Shown here: piece after piece, positions 42,455 through 52,727 of the stretch
Position numbering within the stretch: position 1 is the first letter of the stretch
How the letters are laid out: each line of letters opens with the position of its first letter
Assembly: GCF_900497805.2 (NCBI RefSeq)
Contig: NW_020954556.1
Coordinates: 59,931,375 to 59,995,374, forward strand
Source of the DNA: Vombatus ursinus
Lineage: Eukaryota; Chordata; Mammalia; Diprotodontia; Vombatidae
Length of the DNA stretch: 64,000 bases
Direction: 5' to 3'
Program-made: the position numbers and the translations under genes
Notes under the pieces: model-generated
What the model was told of the DNA's origin: nothing
Database searches by the model: none
What the model saw: only the letters and a program-made list of their open reading frames with translations

Positions 42455-43065
42455 CTCCCAACCTTCACCCTGACATTATTTAAGATATATGGTTCTAATT
42501 AGCACATCCAGGAGACCGTCCTTCATAGACTGCTCTTGTCTAGAAGCACTTAAAGTTTGCTTATGCATTTTTACTCCCTCAGGCATCCTATGATTTGATA
42601 GATCACATTCTCAAGCATTCAGGATTCCACTATGAGAGGATCAGAGAAAAGAGAGCTCCTTTCATTAACTCTCCCCACTACCTCCCACCCTATCTGGCCT
42701 CCCAGGGCTGCCCCCACTCTGCACTCAAGAGTTCAGAGCTCTGAACTATGTGCTCTGCAGATGTTGGCCTTCCCGTAGGGAACTGGGGTCTAGAAGGCAC
42801 AGTCCAGGAAGAAAGCTGTTCTCCAGGCAGTGAGACTTCAGGCATTGTCATAGATGACTTTATAGGGCATGGAAAACCTTTTTGCTGTGCACAGGGGTTC
42901 TCTTTGTCTCCTGCAGGTTTTCTGAACATGTGCTCAGGGGTTTTCACAAAAGTTTTAGAAAAATGAATGGCTGATTTCTAGTCCCTTGTCCCTGTTGAGA
43001 CAATTATCATCTGGACCAGTGTCTGCATCCAGGCTTCAAAGGCCCTGACCCAGAGTCACAGTCAC
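42455..43065. other. Unassigned stretch with an 18-bp palindrome
   Basis: 42730-42747 reads agttcagagctctgaact, identical to its own reverse complement. Also contains ttctaattagcacatcc. No gene signal. Confidence 0.3.
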
Positions 43066-43069
43066 AGGC

Positions 43070-43288
43070 TGCGTTCCTTTGTATCCCTGCTGCATAGTCC
43101 CTGACACACAGGAAGAATTTATTAAGTGTTTAGTGACTTGTGAAACCCTCACATTTTACAGAAGGGGAAACCAAGCACCCAGAAGTTTGAAAAGACTTCA
43201 CAGTCACAAAAAAGAGCGGCTAGTAAAATCAAGACTTGAGCCTGAGTGGGCTTATCGGCCCCGAAGTCAGAGCTCTTTTCCTTATCTC
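43070..43288. repeat. L2 tail followed by a minus-strand MIR
   Basis: 43070-43130: ctttgtatccctgctgcata, aagaatttattaagtgttta. 43145-43288: ctcacattttacagaagggg, gacttcacagtcacaaaaaa. Confidence 0.65.
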
Positions 43289-43450
43289 TATAGCAGGGGC
43301 TTTTAACATGAGTGCCATGAACTTGTGGTGTTTTTTTTTTTTTTAATGTTTTGACCAGTATGTTTCAGTATAACCGTATTCCTTTGTAATCCTGTATATT
43401 TTGTTTAATGCATTTAAAACATCATTTTGAGGAGGGGCCCATAGGCTTTA

Positions 43451-44300
43451 TTGTTGTTTGTCCTTCGCTTTTGAAGAGGACCAGTGGCATCACGGGATGA
43501 TAGCTTGACTTGCTCATGAATTGGATTTAAATGAGGCAGAGCTACACAAGTCATCGGCCTCACTCTGTCTTCCAAAGATATCAAAGTCCAGTGGCAGGAC
43601 AAAAGTCAAGATGACTGGTGATGGTGATGCGGTGGATGACCTTGGCATCTTCAATGTCTGACCAAGCTCTCAGTGCTTCACGGCACCTGCTTCAGCCACT
43701 TTCATGGCTGTTGGAACAAATTATTCTCATCTGCCCATTCTGTCATGGGAAGTCTTCACAAGCTTAGGATAGACACCCCCCTAATCACTGCCAGGTGTAA
43801 GACCTGTCAGTTACCCTCAACCTGGTTTAGCCCATCTCTTGAGTGGGTTTTACTGGGGGTGTGGCCGCTATGTCTGCTAAATTCTTTTGGAGCTACAGGT
43901 GAGAGTTGGGTGAAGGTGGACCCCAAAGGTAGATGAAAAGGTCTGAAAATGATAGAATAAATTTCATGGAATGAGTTCTGCAAGCCCTCACATGGGGGCA
44001 GCTAGGTGGCACAGTGGATCACGTGCCAGGCCTGGAGTCTGAAAGACTTCTCTTCTTCAAATCTAGCCTCAGACACTTACTAGCTGTGTGACCCTGGGCA
44101 AGTCACTTTACTCTGTTTGCCTCAGTTTCCTCATCTGTAATATGAACTGGAGAAGGAAATAGCAAACCACTCCAGTGTTTTTGACAAGAAATCACCAAAT
44201 GGGGTCACAAAGAGTTGGACACTATTGAAAAAATGACTAAGAACAAAGTCCTCACATCAGAGGTTCTAGTCCTCCCTGAACATTCCATATATCCTCCCCA
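43451..44300 (+). repeat. Unclassified interspersed repeat X, copy 2
   Basis: ttgttgtttgtccttcgctt, ttgaagaggaccagtggcat, gaattggatttaaatgaggc, gccactttcatggctgttgg, taagacctgtcagttaccct. About 585 bp once the MAR1 is set aside. Flanking aggcttta (43443-43450) and agacttta (44301-44308) look like a diverged 8-bp duplication in the hAT-1 element. No coding frame recognised. Confidence 0.6.
43994..44249 (+). repeat. MAR1 SINE inside repeat X
   Basis: gggggcagctaggtggcaca, tagctgtgtgaccctgggca, gaaatagcaaaccactccag, ccaaatggggtcacaaagag. Duplication cctcacat at 43986-43993 and 44250-44257. Confidence 0.95.
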
Positions 44301-44360
44301 AGACTTTACCAGACTGCCAAGGGTATTTGGAACACCTAAAAATGTTTTAAGGACCTCTGC

Positions 44361-44690
44361 AAGAAGGTCACAGTACCAACCAAGCTGCACCCCCTGGCAC
44401 CCAGCTATCGTGGCTTAACTCATCAAACTGAGATAATGCCAGAGGGAGACATGCAACTGAAGAAGTGCCATGATACGAATCAGATGTATTCATTCCAATG
44501 CAGCACTCAACATTAACTACATGCATAACAAGGCCGAATCCAGCCCATCCCTAAGAAGATCCGGACCCAATGAACACAAGTCATTGTTCAGTAAGGATAG
44601 CTCATGTTTGCCAAGTGCCAGTAGAGTTCATGGTAACCCTTTGAGATAGAGTGTTCAAGTGTTATTAGGCAGTGATATGGGCAGCTACAG
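44361..44690. other. Unassigned stretch
   Basis: No repeat or gene recognised. Confidence 0.25.
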
Positions 44691-44692
44691 GA

Positions 44693-44845
44693 TCAGGTAG
44701 CTAGGTGGTACAGTGGATAGAGCACTAGGCCTGGAGTTAGAAAGACTTGAGGTCAAATCCAGCTTCAGTAGAATTTTGTGACACATAGTCTCTATTTTGC
44801 TTAATAAATGTCTCTTGAATTGAATTGAACTGAATTGAATGCCAA
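44693..44845 (+). repeat. SINE head joined to an L2-like tail
   Basis: caggtagctaggtggtacag, gcactaggcctggagttaga, then an abrupt change to gcttaataaatgtctcttga and a GAATT run. Confidence 0.75.
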
Positions 44846-44929
44846 AAAGAGAGCTCTTACTGAGGTCATAAGTTCCTTCTGAAACCATCCTGGCTGTGGG
44901 GTTCTGACTTGACTTGGAGAAACTGGAAC

Positions 44930-45115
44930 AGCCTAGGATGTAGAGGCAGGGGATCTGAATTAAAATTCTCTCTCTACTCCTTACTACTTCTACTCCTTAT
45001 ATGACCTTGGACAACTCACTTCCCTTCACTATTCTTCAGTTTCTTCTTCTGTAAAATAAGAGTTAGACCAGATGATTTCTAAGGCCCCTTCCATCTCTAA
45101 ACATCTGTGGTCCCT
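44930..45115 (+). repeat. MIR-type SINE
   Basis: tatatgaccttggacaactc, cttcttctgtaaaataagag, ctctaaacatctgtgg. Confidence 0.8.
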
Positions 45116-45152
45116 TGAATTGTCCAGGGTCACACAGTCAGTACTGGTAACT

Positions 45153-45630
45153 GATGGGCAGCTGGGTGGCACAGCTGCTAAACTTGGCATCAGGATGACC
45201 TGAGTTCAAATCTTTCCTCAGATATTTAGTAGACAACCTCTTTCAGCCTCAGTTTCCTTATCTGTAAAATGCGGATTATAATAACATCTCCTTCCCAGGG
45301 TCATTGTGAGGGTCAAATGAGATAATATTTGCAAACCTTTAAGGTACCATATAGGGTGGTTAGGTGGAGCAGTGGATAGAGTGCTGTCCCTAGAGACAGG
45401 AGGACTTGAGTTCAAATGTGACCTCAGACACTAGTTGTGTGACCTTGGGCAAGTCACTCTGTTTGCCTCAGTTTCCTCATCTGTAAAATGAACTGGAGAA
45501 GGAAATGGCAAACTACTCCAGTATCTTTGCCAAGAAAACTCCAAATGGGGTCTCCAAGAGTCAGACATGACTAGCAGACTGAACAACAAGAATAACAAGG
45601 TGCCCCACAAATGTTAGCTATTGTTGATGG
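45153..45630 (+). repeat. MIR-like SINE with marsupial head, split by a MAR1
   Basis: gatgggcagctgggtggcac, atgacctgagttcaaatctt, ttatctgtaaaatgcggatt, cagggtcattgtgagggtca, resuming as aaggtgccccacaaatgtta, gctattgttgatgg. Confidence 0.9.
45353..45596 (+). repeat. MAR1 SINE
   Basis: ggttaggtggagcagtggat, gttgtgtgaccttgggcaag, gaaatggcaaactactccag, ccaaatggggtctccaagag, gactgaacaacaag. Flanks aaggtacc and aaggtgcc indicate the duplication. Confidence 0.95.
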
Positions 45631-45644
45631 TATCCCCATCCCCA

Positions 45645-45725
45645 ATGAGATGATGCTCACTACCTTATAAGACAGCCCATTCTTCATTTTTCAGAACTCC
45701 AATGGTAGGAAGATCTTTTTTTTGT
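45645..45725 (-). repeat. CR1/L3 fragment
   Basis: gatgctcactaccttataag, acagcccattcttcattttt, tggtaggaagatctttt. Confidence 0.7.
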
Positions 45726-45734
45726 GTGTTAGTC

Positions 45735-46120
45735 TGCAGTCTTCTTTCATTTTATTTCTTCCTATCCATCTTAGTTCTGCTTGTCTGAGTCATATTTATC
45801 TTCTTAGTGAACAGATCTGGTCATGTCACTCCTTAGAATTCTTCAGTGCTTACCCAATCCCTCCAGGACGAAGTCTGAACTTCTTAACATTTAGCTTGGC
45901 TCTCAAAGTCCTTCCACAAGCTGACCACCTTCTACCTCTCTGGCTTGTTCTCACTCTTCTCCTTTTTATCCACACTAAGCACCACACGACAGCCAAACTA
46001 GACAGTGTATGTGTCCCCTACACCTGCCTTGTGCTTTCCCACCTCTCCCTCTTTTTTTTTTTTAGCATTTTCTACCCTTCTCCTTTGAACTATTGCAGCT
46101 GCTTCCAGTCTTCCCCTTCC
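45735..46120 (+). repeat. L2 relic, 3'-truncated
   Basis: gtcatgtcactccttagaat, tcttcagtgcttacccaatc, aaagtccttccacaagctga, ccaccttctacctctctggc. It ends without an L2 tail where a second L2 begins. Confidence 0.85.
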
Positions 46121-46645
46121 CCCATCTAGTTTCTCTGTGACTGCCAAAACGATGAGATCTGACTATATTGACCCTCCTCAACTCATCTTCAAAGCCTCCC
46201 TATTTCCTCAAGGATTAAATACAAAATCCTCAGCCTAACATTTAAGGCAGCCCACAATTTCTTTCTCATCTACTTTCCTAGATGCATTTCATATCACTTC
46301 CCTGCATAAAGTTTCTGTTCTAGTCAAAGTGGCCTGTTAGCTTGTCCCCATGCATGACATTCTATCTCCTGTGGCTATTTGCTTAGGTAAGTACATTCCC
46401 CAACCACATCTGGTATGGCTTCCTTCCTTAGCTCATCTATGGGGACTTTCCAAACTCCCCCAGTGGTCAGCTCTCCCTATGTCTTAGGACATCTTTTGTA
46501 TAGTCTTTGTATTGACTGTTACTGGGACATTAGCATACACCTGCCCCTAGTAGGTGAAGTTCTTTGCTCTGTTTTTGCACTCCCAGGAACTGGCACAGGG
46601 TCTCACACATAGTAGGTGTGAAAGAAATGTTTGTTGAATTGAATG
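46121..46645 (+). repeat. L2 relic with 3' tail
   Basis: caaagcctccctatttcctc, aaggattaaatacaaaatcc, gaactggcacagggtctcac, acatagtaggtgtgaaagaa, atgtttgttgaattgaa. Confidence 0.85.
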
Positions 46646-46649
46646 GGAA

Positions 46650-46765
46650 TATTAGGCGGCAATAGACCTCAGATCTTATTCTGACTCTGTCCTGGGCTGA
46701 ATCAAACTGATGCCCAGAGTGGGGCATGTGCTTTGTTCAAGGTCACACTGTAAAACCAGAGGGGG
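46650..46765 (-). repeat. MIR fragment
   Basis: gatgcccagagtggggcatg, tgttcaaggtcacactgtaa. Confidence 0.6.
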
Positions 46766-46819
46766 GGGGAGGTCTTGTAATTGATGAGTTCATAAATGAA
46801 TTCCTAATCTCTCTTCCTT

Positions 46820-46834
46820 TCCCCTCTTCCTCTT

Positions 46835-46893
<59 letters not shown>

Positions 46894-46955
46894 CCTGCCT
46901 CCCTCCTTCCCTCCCTCCCTTTCTTTCTCTCTCCCTTCTTTCTCTCTCTTTTTTC
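46820..46955. repeat. (CT)n / pyrimidine microsatellite
   Basis: Pure CT from about 46843 to 46887, then CCCT and TTTC units. Confidence 0.97.
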
Positions 46956-46959
46956 CTCA

Positions 46960-47070
46960 TAGACATGCACACCTAGTCTCTCTACATATTTATATACACA
47001 CGTGCATATAAATAGACACATACATGAATGCATATATGTATGTATGTATGTGTGTAACTCTTTTATAAGA
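46960..47070. repeat. CATA/TGTA low-complexity tract
   Basis: Alternating ACAT and GTAT units. Confidence 0.8.
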
Positions 47071-47079
47071 GGCTTGTCC

Positions 47080-48240
47080 ATATTTAAAAGGTCTGAGTAT
47101 ATACTGATGACTTGTGAACTTTCCCGGTTTTTACTCAGCTCATCTGGACCCTAAAACCAACAAAGGTATACTGCATTCCCAAATTGTCACCATCACTTCC
47201 CATTACAACTCCTTAGGTTCACAAGCCATAAAACAGAAAAAAAAGCAGAGCTTTCCTTTGCTTTGTACAGCAAGGGACTTTTACATGAGTCCTTAGAGGG
47301 GTAGGATGTACCCTTTCTTCTCTATAAGTGCCCCCCCCTTTTATTTTTTCCATCTCCTAGAACTCTAACATCACAATGACTCACAGAACTGCACTGAGGC
47401 TCCAGTTAGGGTGGAAGCCTGGGTTGCTTCTCCTATCGCTCACTGCTGCTGGCAGATAGCCATCACTCTGTCTTATGGCAACTGATGCCCTCTGTTCCTG
47501 GCCATTATCCTTGCTCGCCATTACCACTGCCAGTGACCACATGGCTTTACTGCTCTCTGCTTTTCAATTCTTCATATCCAGAGGCCCACTGCTCTTCTTT
47601 CTGATATACTGCATTCTGGCAGGCATCTTGAGTCCTCTTGTCCCTTATCTCCTTATCCAAATATTCTCTGGTAGTTACTCCTTCTCCCCAGGAGATGGTG
47701 CCAGCTCTTGAACATTGGGACAGATTATACTGCAGTCCCCATGATGATACTATTGGAGAGCTTTACAGCTCCTCAAAACCCATTCCTTCTGTTCTTAGAT
47801 TTAGGTTCTCAGGTTGGGTCTCATAGTGCGCTCTCTCTCCCCTACCCCAAAACTGTAAGTGTCTCTTACATTGTTATGGAACCCACCTTTTACCTACTCT
47901 GCTCAACTTGAATCTCCATTTCCCACTCCTGAGTTAAGGTGAATTCATCATGTTTATTTCTCCTTTTCCCAAGAAGCCAGGTTTATTTCTCCTCTTTCTT
48001 CCCACTCTCCTCAATACTTCTCCTTAATTCTTCAGAAGAACACAGCTCCCTTTCCATTTACCTTTCCACTCCCTCCTTATTACAGGGCAGATGGGATAGG
48101 TCATGCAAATTAGATAGGGTCTGCTTTGAGAAAGCACTGGGAAAGGAAGGGAAGTGTGGCCACTTTTCTCCTGAGGAGCCAGGAGAGTTTCAGATCACTA
48201 CTACGTATATACAAAACAGATATTAAATGAAGAGCTTAAA
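47080..48240. other. Unassigned pyrimidine-rich block
   Basis: About 1.1 kb without a recognised repeat. The plus strand is C+T-rich between 47340 and 48100, giving hydrophobic-looking open frames (for example 78 codons at 47475-47711) that I attribute to composition. It could be a very old LINE interior. Confidence 0.35.
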
Positions 48241-48249
48241 AAAACAGCT

Positions 48250-48680
48250 ACAGCTTTAGGAAACCCAGAGTGGTTCTCCTAGTCTCTTCTATCCTCTGGG
48301 CCATCCCCTGGGGCAGTGTCACTGTGGCACATATGGTCCTACTCCACCAGCTAGTTCTCTCTTGGGGACTCAGCCGTCCCAGCTGGTGGAAAGGCACGCT
48401 CAGCATCTAACAGCAGCTTGCCTGGCTCCAGCGAATGCCGTTACCCCAAAGTCAATAAGAAATAATCAAAGGAAACCCAACAGCCCATAAACAATATTAG
48501 CAACAAAACCATTAGAATATAAGGAATTGGGATATGCTGGGGCAGCACATTGGGATATGCAGAAAGGCCTTGATTTGCAATGAGCTGCATCAATTAAAAA
48601 CAGATGTTGATCGACAGACTGAAAATGGGATGCCTTAGAGTCACCATTTGGGATAGAGTCAAAAAAAGCATTGGATGGGG
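48250..48680. other. Repeat-free block, candidate conserved non-coding element
   Basis: Includes a TCF/LEF-like ATCAAAGG (48465-48472), a forkhead-like ATAAACAA (48487-48494) followed by ACAATATT, and tttgcaatgagctgcatcaa. Low substitution cannot be tested here; regulatory role is inference. Confidence 0.45.
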
Positions 48681-48695
48681 TGTCCAAGGACTTAG

Positions 48696-48742
48696 ATTTT
48701 ATTTTATTTTATTTTATTTTATTTTATTTTATTTTATTTTAT
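48696..48742. repeat. (ATTTT)n microsatellite
   Basis: About nine pentamer units, pure. Confidence 0.97.
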
Positions 48743-48759
48743 TTATATAAAGGACTCAA

Positions 48760-48945
48760 GATGAAGCATGCTATCCACCTCCAGAAGACTTGGATTTTAG
48801 TTCTGGCTCTGCCATTTACCATTTGTGTGACTTCAGGAAAAGTCACAAACTCCAAGAGTCTCAGCTTCTTTTTCTTTAAAATGAAAAAGCTGGCCAGGTA
48901 GCTTTCCCAATCCCTTTCAGCTCTGGCATGCTATCATCTTGGGGA
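48760..48945 (+). repeat. MIR-type SINE
   Basis: agttctggctctgccattta, tttctttaaaatgaaaaagc, cctttcagctctggcatgct. Confidence 0.85.
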
Positions 48946-49024
48946 GGAGAATAGTCCCATGCTGTAATTCCTTTTTTCTCCTCTTTTCTCACCTCTCCAC
49001 TTCTCCTTTAGGAGTTATGTCCAA

Positions 49025-49640
49025 CCCCACGAGTCAACAAACACTAATTAAGCACTTATTATGTGCCAGGCACTATGCTAAGTGCTGGGAATACAAGTAC
49101 AAGTTTAAAGAAAGATAGTCCCTGCCCTCAAGGAGCCTACATTCTAACTGGGGAAGACAACTCATAAATGGGAGCTTAGAAGGTGTGGGGAGAGATGAAG
49201 GCACATTGTGCAGTGGCATGGTAGAGAAAGTTTTAGAGGGTCAGGAGTGTAGCCTGGAGAGAAATGGAGTCATGGTTGCCATAGGGATTTTTCTTAAAAT
49301 GGAGGTTCTGGGGGGCAGCTAGGTGGTGTAATGGATAGAGCACCGGCCCTGGAGTCAGGATGACCTGAGTTCAAATCTGGCCTCAGACCAAACACTTGAC
49401 ACTTACTAGCAGTGTGACTCTGGGCAAGTCACTTAACCCCAACTGCCTAAAAACAACAACAACAAAAAATGGAGGTTCTGGAAGGACCCAGGCATTCAGA
49501 GGGAGAGACCAAAGAAGTAGAAGCTCATAGAATAAGCTTGATATGAGTTTTAGGAAAATTGATAGACATACGGAGATTAAATTGGACTTTTGAGCATCAA
49601 TCCCAGCCTTGGAAACATGGATTTGAATTTGATCTTTAGA
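49025..49640 (+). repeat. Ancient LINE/SINE tail family, split by a SINE
   Basis: aacactaattaagcacttat, tatgtgccaggcactatgct, gtccctgccctcaaggagcc, tacattctaactggggaaga; less certain beyond 49230. Best copy of this family in the window. Confidence 0.75.
49312..49465 (+). repeat. WSINE-like SINE, young-looking
   Basis: ggggcagctaggtggtgtaa, gcaccggccctggagtcagg, actctgggcaagtcacttaa, CAACAA tail. Exact 16-bp duplication aaaatggaggttctgg at 49296-49311 and 49466-49481. Confidence 0.97.
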
Positions 49641-49774
49641 GGGAGATATAAATTAGAGTGCATTTAGAAGAGAGAGATGTACCCAGTTGTACTTAAAAGT
49701 TAATTTTCCCCATCATACCTACTTAGGTGATCTAGGCTCAAGTGGCAGTGCACATCATGGAGATGATTATAGGG

Positions 49775-50025
49775 GATTCACACAATGGAATGGCTGTTGG
49801 TCTTGGAATCATGATCCCAAGGTTTACATCCTCAGTCTGATGCTTATTAACTGTGAGATCGTAAGCAAGTAACTTAACCTCTGCCTCAGATTTCTCAACT
49901 ATAAAATGGGAGCAATAATAGTGTCTACCTCCTAGGATTATTGAGAGGATCAAATGCAATAATATTTGCATAGCACTTAGTACAATGTTTGACAAATAGT
50001 AGCTAATTAATAAAATTTTATTTCC
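49775..50025 (+). repeat. MIR-type SINE
   Basis: gctgttggtcttggaatcat, ttaactgtgagatcgtaagc, cctaggattattgagaggat, gcatagcacttagtacaatg. Confidence 0.85.
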
Positions 50026-50049
50026 TTATTTCCTTCCTTCCTTCCCTCC

Positions 50050-50150
50050 TCATGGTCATAAAGCCAGTAAACATGAGGAGTAGGATTTGAACCTAGGTCT
50101 TCTTGGAGTCATGTTGAGCACTCTCCAATATGCCATGATGCCTCTTAGAG
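50050..50150 (-). repeat. SINE head fragment
   Basis: aggatttgaacctaggtctt, cttggagtcatgttgagcac. Confidence 0.75.
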
Positions 50151-50264
50151 TCAGGAGACCTAAACGTGCACTCCACACTTTTCGTAAAGTTGTGAATTAG
50201 TGCAATCTTTTTACAAAGAAATATACAGTAAGATCTACAAAATGAATCAGATGCATTGACCCAT

Positions 50265-50350
50265 TGATTTCCCCACTAGACTATATCCTAGAAATATGTA
50301 CAGTTCATGGCACATAGTACCAGTTTAATAAAATGTTTAGTGATTGATTG
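50265..50350 (+). repeat. L2 3' tail
   Basis: tttccccactagactatatc, tcatggcacatagtaccagt. Confidence 0.75.
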
Positions 50351-50394
50351 ATGTTATTAAAAAGAACAAAAATAATTTTCTATTAAATATTGAG

Positions 50395-50540
50395 TAGCTA
50401 TATTAGAAATAAGAAAAAATCCACAAAAGTGGAATCAACCTACATGTCAAATGAATAGGGAAAAGGAACAAAATGTGGTTTGTCAATATAGTAACAAATA
50501 ATAAGAATACATAGAAATAAGAGAAGATATACTTATTAAG
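50395..50540 (+). repeat. L1 3' region fragment
   Basis: ccacaaaagtggaatcaacc, aaatgaatagggaaaaggaa, caaaatgtggtttgtcaata. Confidence 0.5.
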
Positions 50541-50549
50541 TTAAGAAGA

Positions 50550-50745
50550 TGTAAGGATAGTGGCAGACCACTGTGTTTGGAGTCAGGGACCCTGGGATTG
50601 AATGCTGGCATTACTACTTACCAGTTGAATGAATTGGGAAAATATCTTCCCCTTTGGGGGCCTCAATGTCCCCAGCTGTAAAATGACTAGATTTGATTAG
50701 ATAACCTCAAAGATCCCTTCCAACTCTTTATCTCCATGTTGTGAT
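50550..50745 (+). repeat. MIR-type SINE
   Basis: tgtgtttggagtcagggacc, ccccagctgtaaaatgacta, gatcccttccaactctttat. Confidence 0.85.
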
Positions 50746-51130
50746 AATACTTTGGGAAAGGGCAAGAATTCTTTTGGAGATCAAATATTCCTGGGGAATA
50801 AAGAAAGCAGTAATTGGAAGGAAAAAATATATATACATCATCTATAAGTATATAAAAATAACAACTACTGTAAAACATTCTAATTGCAAATAGAAACAGA
50901 GAACAGAAGGAGGCCCAGAGCAAATAATCTGTTATTGGTATTTTGTTAAAGTTCATAGTTTTTTTTTCTTTTATCAAAAATAATAACTTAACTTTTATGG
51001 TTTTATTTGGTATCTTGTTCTTCAATTTAGTTATTTGATTACTTATATTTGTTGAAATTGTTATTCTTTATAATGAAAAAAATTATTAAAAAACAACAAG
51101 CAATCATTTAGTTTCTTGCTAGAGCTAGGG
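50746..51130. other. AT-rich unassigned DNA
   Basis: No repeat boundary visible; possibly very old L1. Confidence 0.25.
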
Positions 51131-51174
51131 CTGAGTATTTTTTTTTTTGCTGCCTTCCTGTTTTCTTGAAAGCT

Positions 51175-51425
51175 ACAGCCTGGCACAGTGAAAAGAACAC
51201 TGGGTTTGCAGTGGAAAGGCCTTAGTTCAAGTTCTGGCTTTTGTGCTTACTAGCTGAGTGACCCCTCTCCGGGACTCAATTTATGTGTCTGTAAAAGGGT
51301 AATAATATTTATCGGTCTCAAGGGGTTGTTGTAACCATGAAACAATATGGAAATGTGAATAATAATAATAACATTATTATTGTTGTTGATATAATTGTCA
51401 TTATTGTTTTTTTATTATTATTATT
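51175..51425 (+). repeat. MIR-type SINE ending in an (AAT)n tract
   Basis: agcctggcacagtgaaaaga, ttactagctgagtgacccct, caaggggttgttgtaaccat, then AATAATAAT and TTATTATT to 51425. Confidence 0.85.
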
Positions 51426-51499
51426 CCTTGTTCCTAAGGTCATATGGTCAGAAAAATAGGCAGGAGACGAGCCCCTGGTGATTGCAGCTGCCTGGGAGC

Positions 51500-51655
51500 T
51501 GGCAAGTAGTTGGTACAACGCAAAGAACTTTGGAGTTGGAGTTAGAAGTGCTGGTAGAATCTTCCTCTACTATTTACAGCCAGAGTGATCTTAGGTAAGT
51601 CATTCAATGTTGCTGAAATGAGCAGGTTGCACTGATGATCTTTAACGTTCCTAAC
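51500..51655 (+). repeat. MIR-type SINE
   Basis: actttggagttggagttaga, cagagtgatcttaggtaagt, gatctttaacgttcc. Confidence 0.65.
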
Positions 51656-51854
51656 CTGAGGATAGCCTGATGACAAGGGTTCAAACCCAGACCACCTAAC
51701 CAGTGTCTTCGACCTGAGCTGTTGCCAGGCTTCTCCTCATTCCCACAACAGAAGCTGTTGGAGAATGCAGGCCTGCAGTTCCTTTGACCATGCCATCATT
51801 CAGCCAGCATGAGCCATAGCAGGCAAGAAGAAAAATGGTTGTGGAAGAGGAAGG
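51656..51854. other. Unassigned DNA with a SINE head scrap
   Basis: gggttcaaacccagaccacc near 51678 is a possible SINE remnant. Otherwise nothing. Confidence 0.3.
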
Positions 51855-52030
51855 TGCATGGAGGAGACATTTTGGTGTAATAGGAACAACATTTTGGTGT
51901 AATGTAAATGGGGTGCTGGCTGTAGAACTGGCTTTGCACCTAATTTGCTGTCTAACCTTGGGTGAAGTTACATCGCCTGCTTGAGTCTCACTTTCCTCTT
52001 TCATATACTGTCCCATCCAGTTCTAACTAC
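51855..52030 (+). repeat. MIR-type SINE with a small tandem duplication
   Basis: The block acattttggtgtaat occurs twice 20 bp apart near its start (51868 and 51888). Then gctaaccttgggtgaagtt-type CORE and gtcccatccagttctaac. Confidence 0.65.
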
Positions 52031-52039
52031 CTCGCTCTA

Positions 52040-52540
52040 GTGGTGATGATGATCAATTGCAAAGTATTTTTTTTTAAGAGCCTTTTTGGTTCATTCTGTT
52101 TATTTTTCAGAAATAACTCCTTTCCATGCTGCATCACTGATTAATTTGGTCCAGGAAGGCCTAGATAATTTTGGGCTTCAGAGTGGATTTTATTGGTCTG
52201 GCTTACCCAAGTGGGCTAGCTAAATGGATCAAATTACCCAGATAGCTGCCAAATTTCTACTCCACTTGGTGCTGTGGTGACACAGCCTTGGAATAAAGGG
52301 CTAGAAAGAACCTTGTAACATCTCCCTGACTACTGCCAGACATGCTAAAGTCATTGCTGAGAAACATATAACTCTTTTCAGAAAGGCCTTCAGGGCAGAA
52401 GAACTTCATATTTATAGCTGGATCGATCTAACTGCTCCATCTTGGAACATTGGGATGATATTCTGATGAAAGAGAGGAAGTCATGCTATGGGGGGACCTT
52501 CACAAGAGCATTTAATTAATCACAGAGACATGAGATTTCA
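52040..52540. other. Repeat-free block, candidate conserved non-coding element
   Basis: Contains catcactgattaatttggtc, ggcctagataattttgggct, gggctagctaaatggatcaa and cacaagagcatttaattaat. Confidence 0.4.
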
Positions 52541-52544
52541 GGTT

Positions 52545-52700
52545 AACTGTCCTGGGAAGAGTGAGGGTCAGCTTGCATACACCTGTTAAGAGAACCAGAT
52601 TGGAATCCTGGCATTGGTGTGGTCGAGGGGCATAAGTCCTTTCCCTTCCCTGAGTTTTAGTTTGCTATCTATTAATTTGGGATAATAAGACTTTCAACAA
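52545..52700 (+). repeat. MIR-type SINE
   Basis: gaaccagattggaatcctgg, gagttttagtttgctatcta, gggataataagactttcaac. Confidence 0.7.
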
Positions 52701-52727
52701 TAGACCTATAGAAATGTGGTATGTTGT

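Larger units (their letters stand above)
43291..44360 (+). mobile_element. hAT-1 family transposon relic, copy b, split
   Basis: Left part 43291-43450: caggggcttttaacatgagt, gccatgaacttgtggtg, cctttgtaatcctgtatatt, ttaatgcatttaaaacatca. Right part 44301-44360: agactttaccagactgccaa, ttttaaggacctctg. The termini form an inverted pair. The gap holds repeat X and a MAR1. Confidence 0.8.

Noticed and set aside
45722-46129. 135-codon hydrophobic frame
   Set aside because: Lies within an L2 relic; frame openness reflects T/C-rich composition.
47475-47711. 78-codon membrane-like frame
   Set aside because: Hydrophobicity follows from pyrimidine-rich DNA; no start context or homologue recognised.
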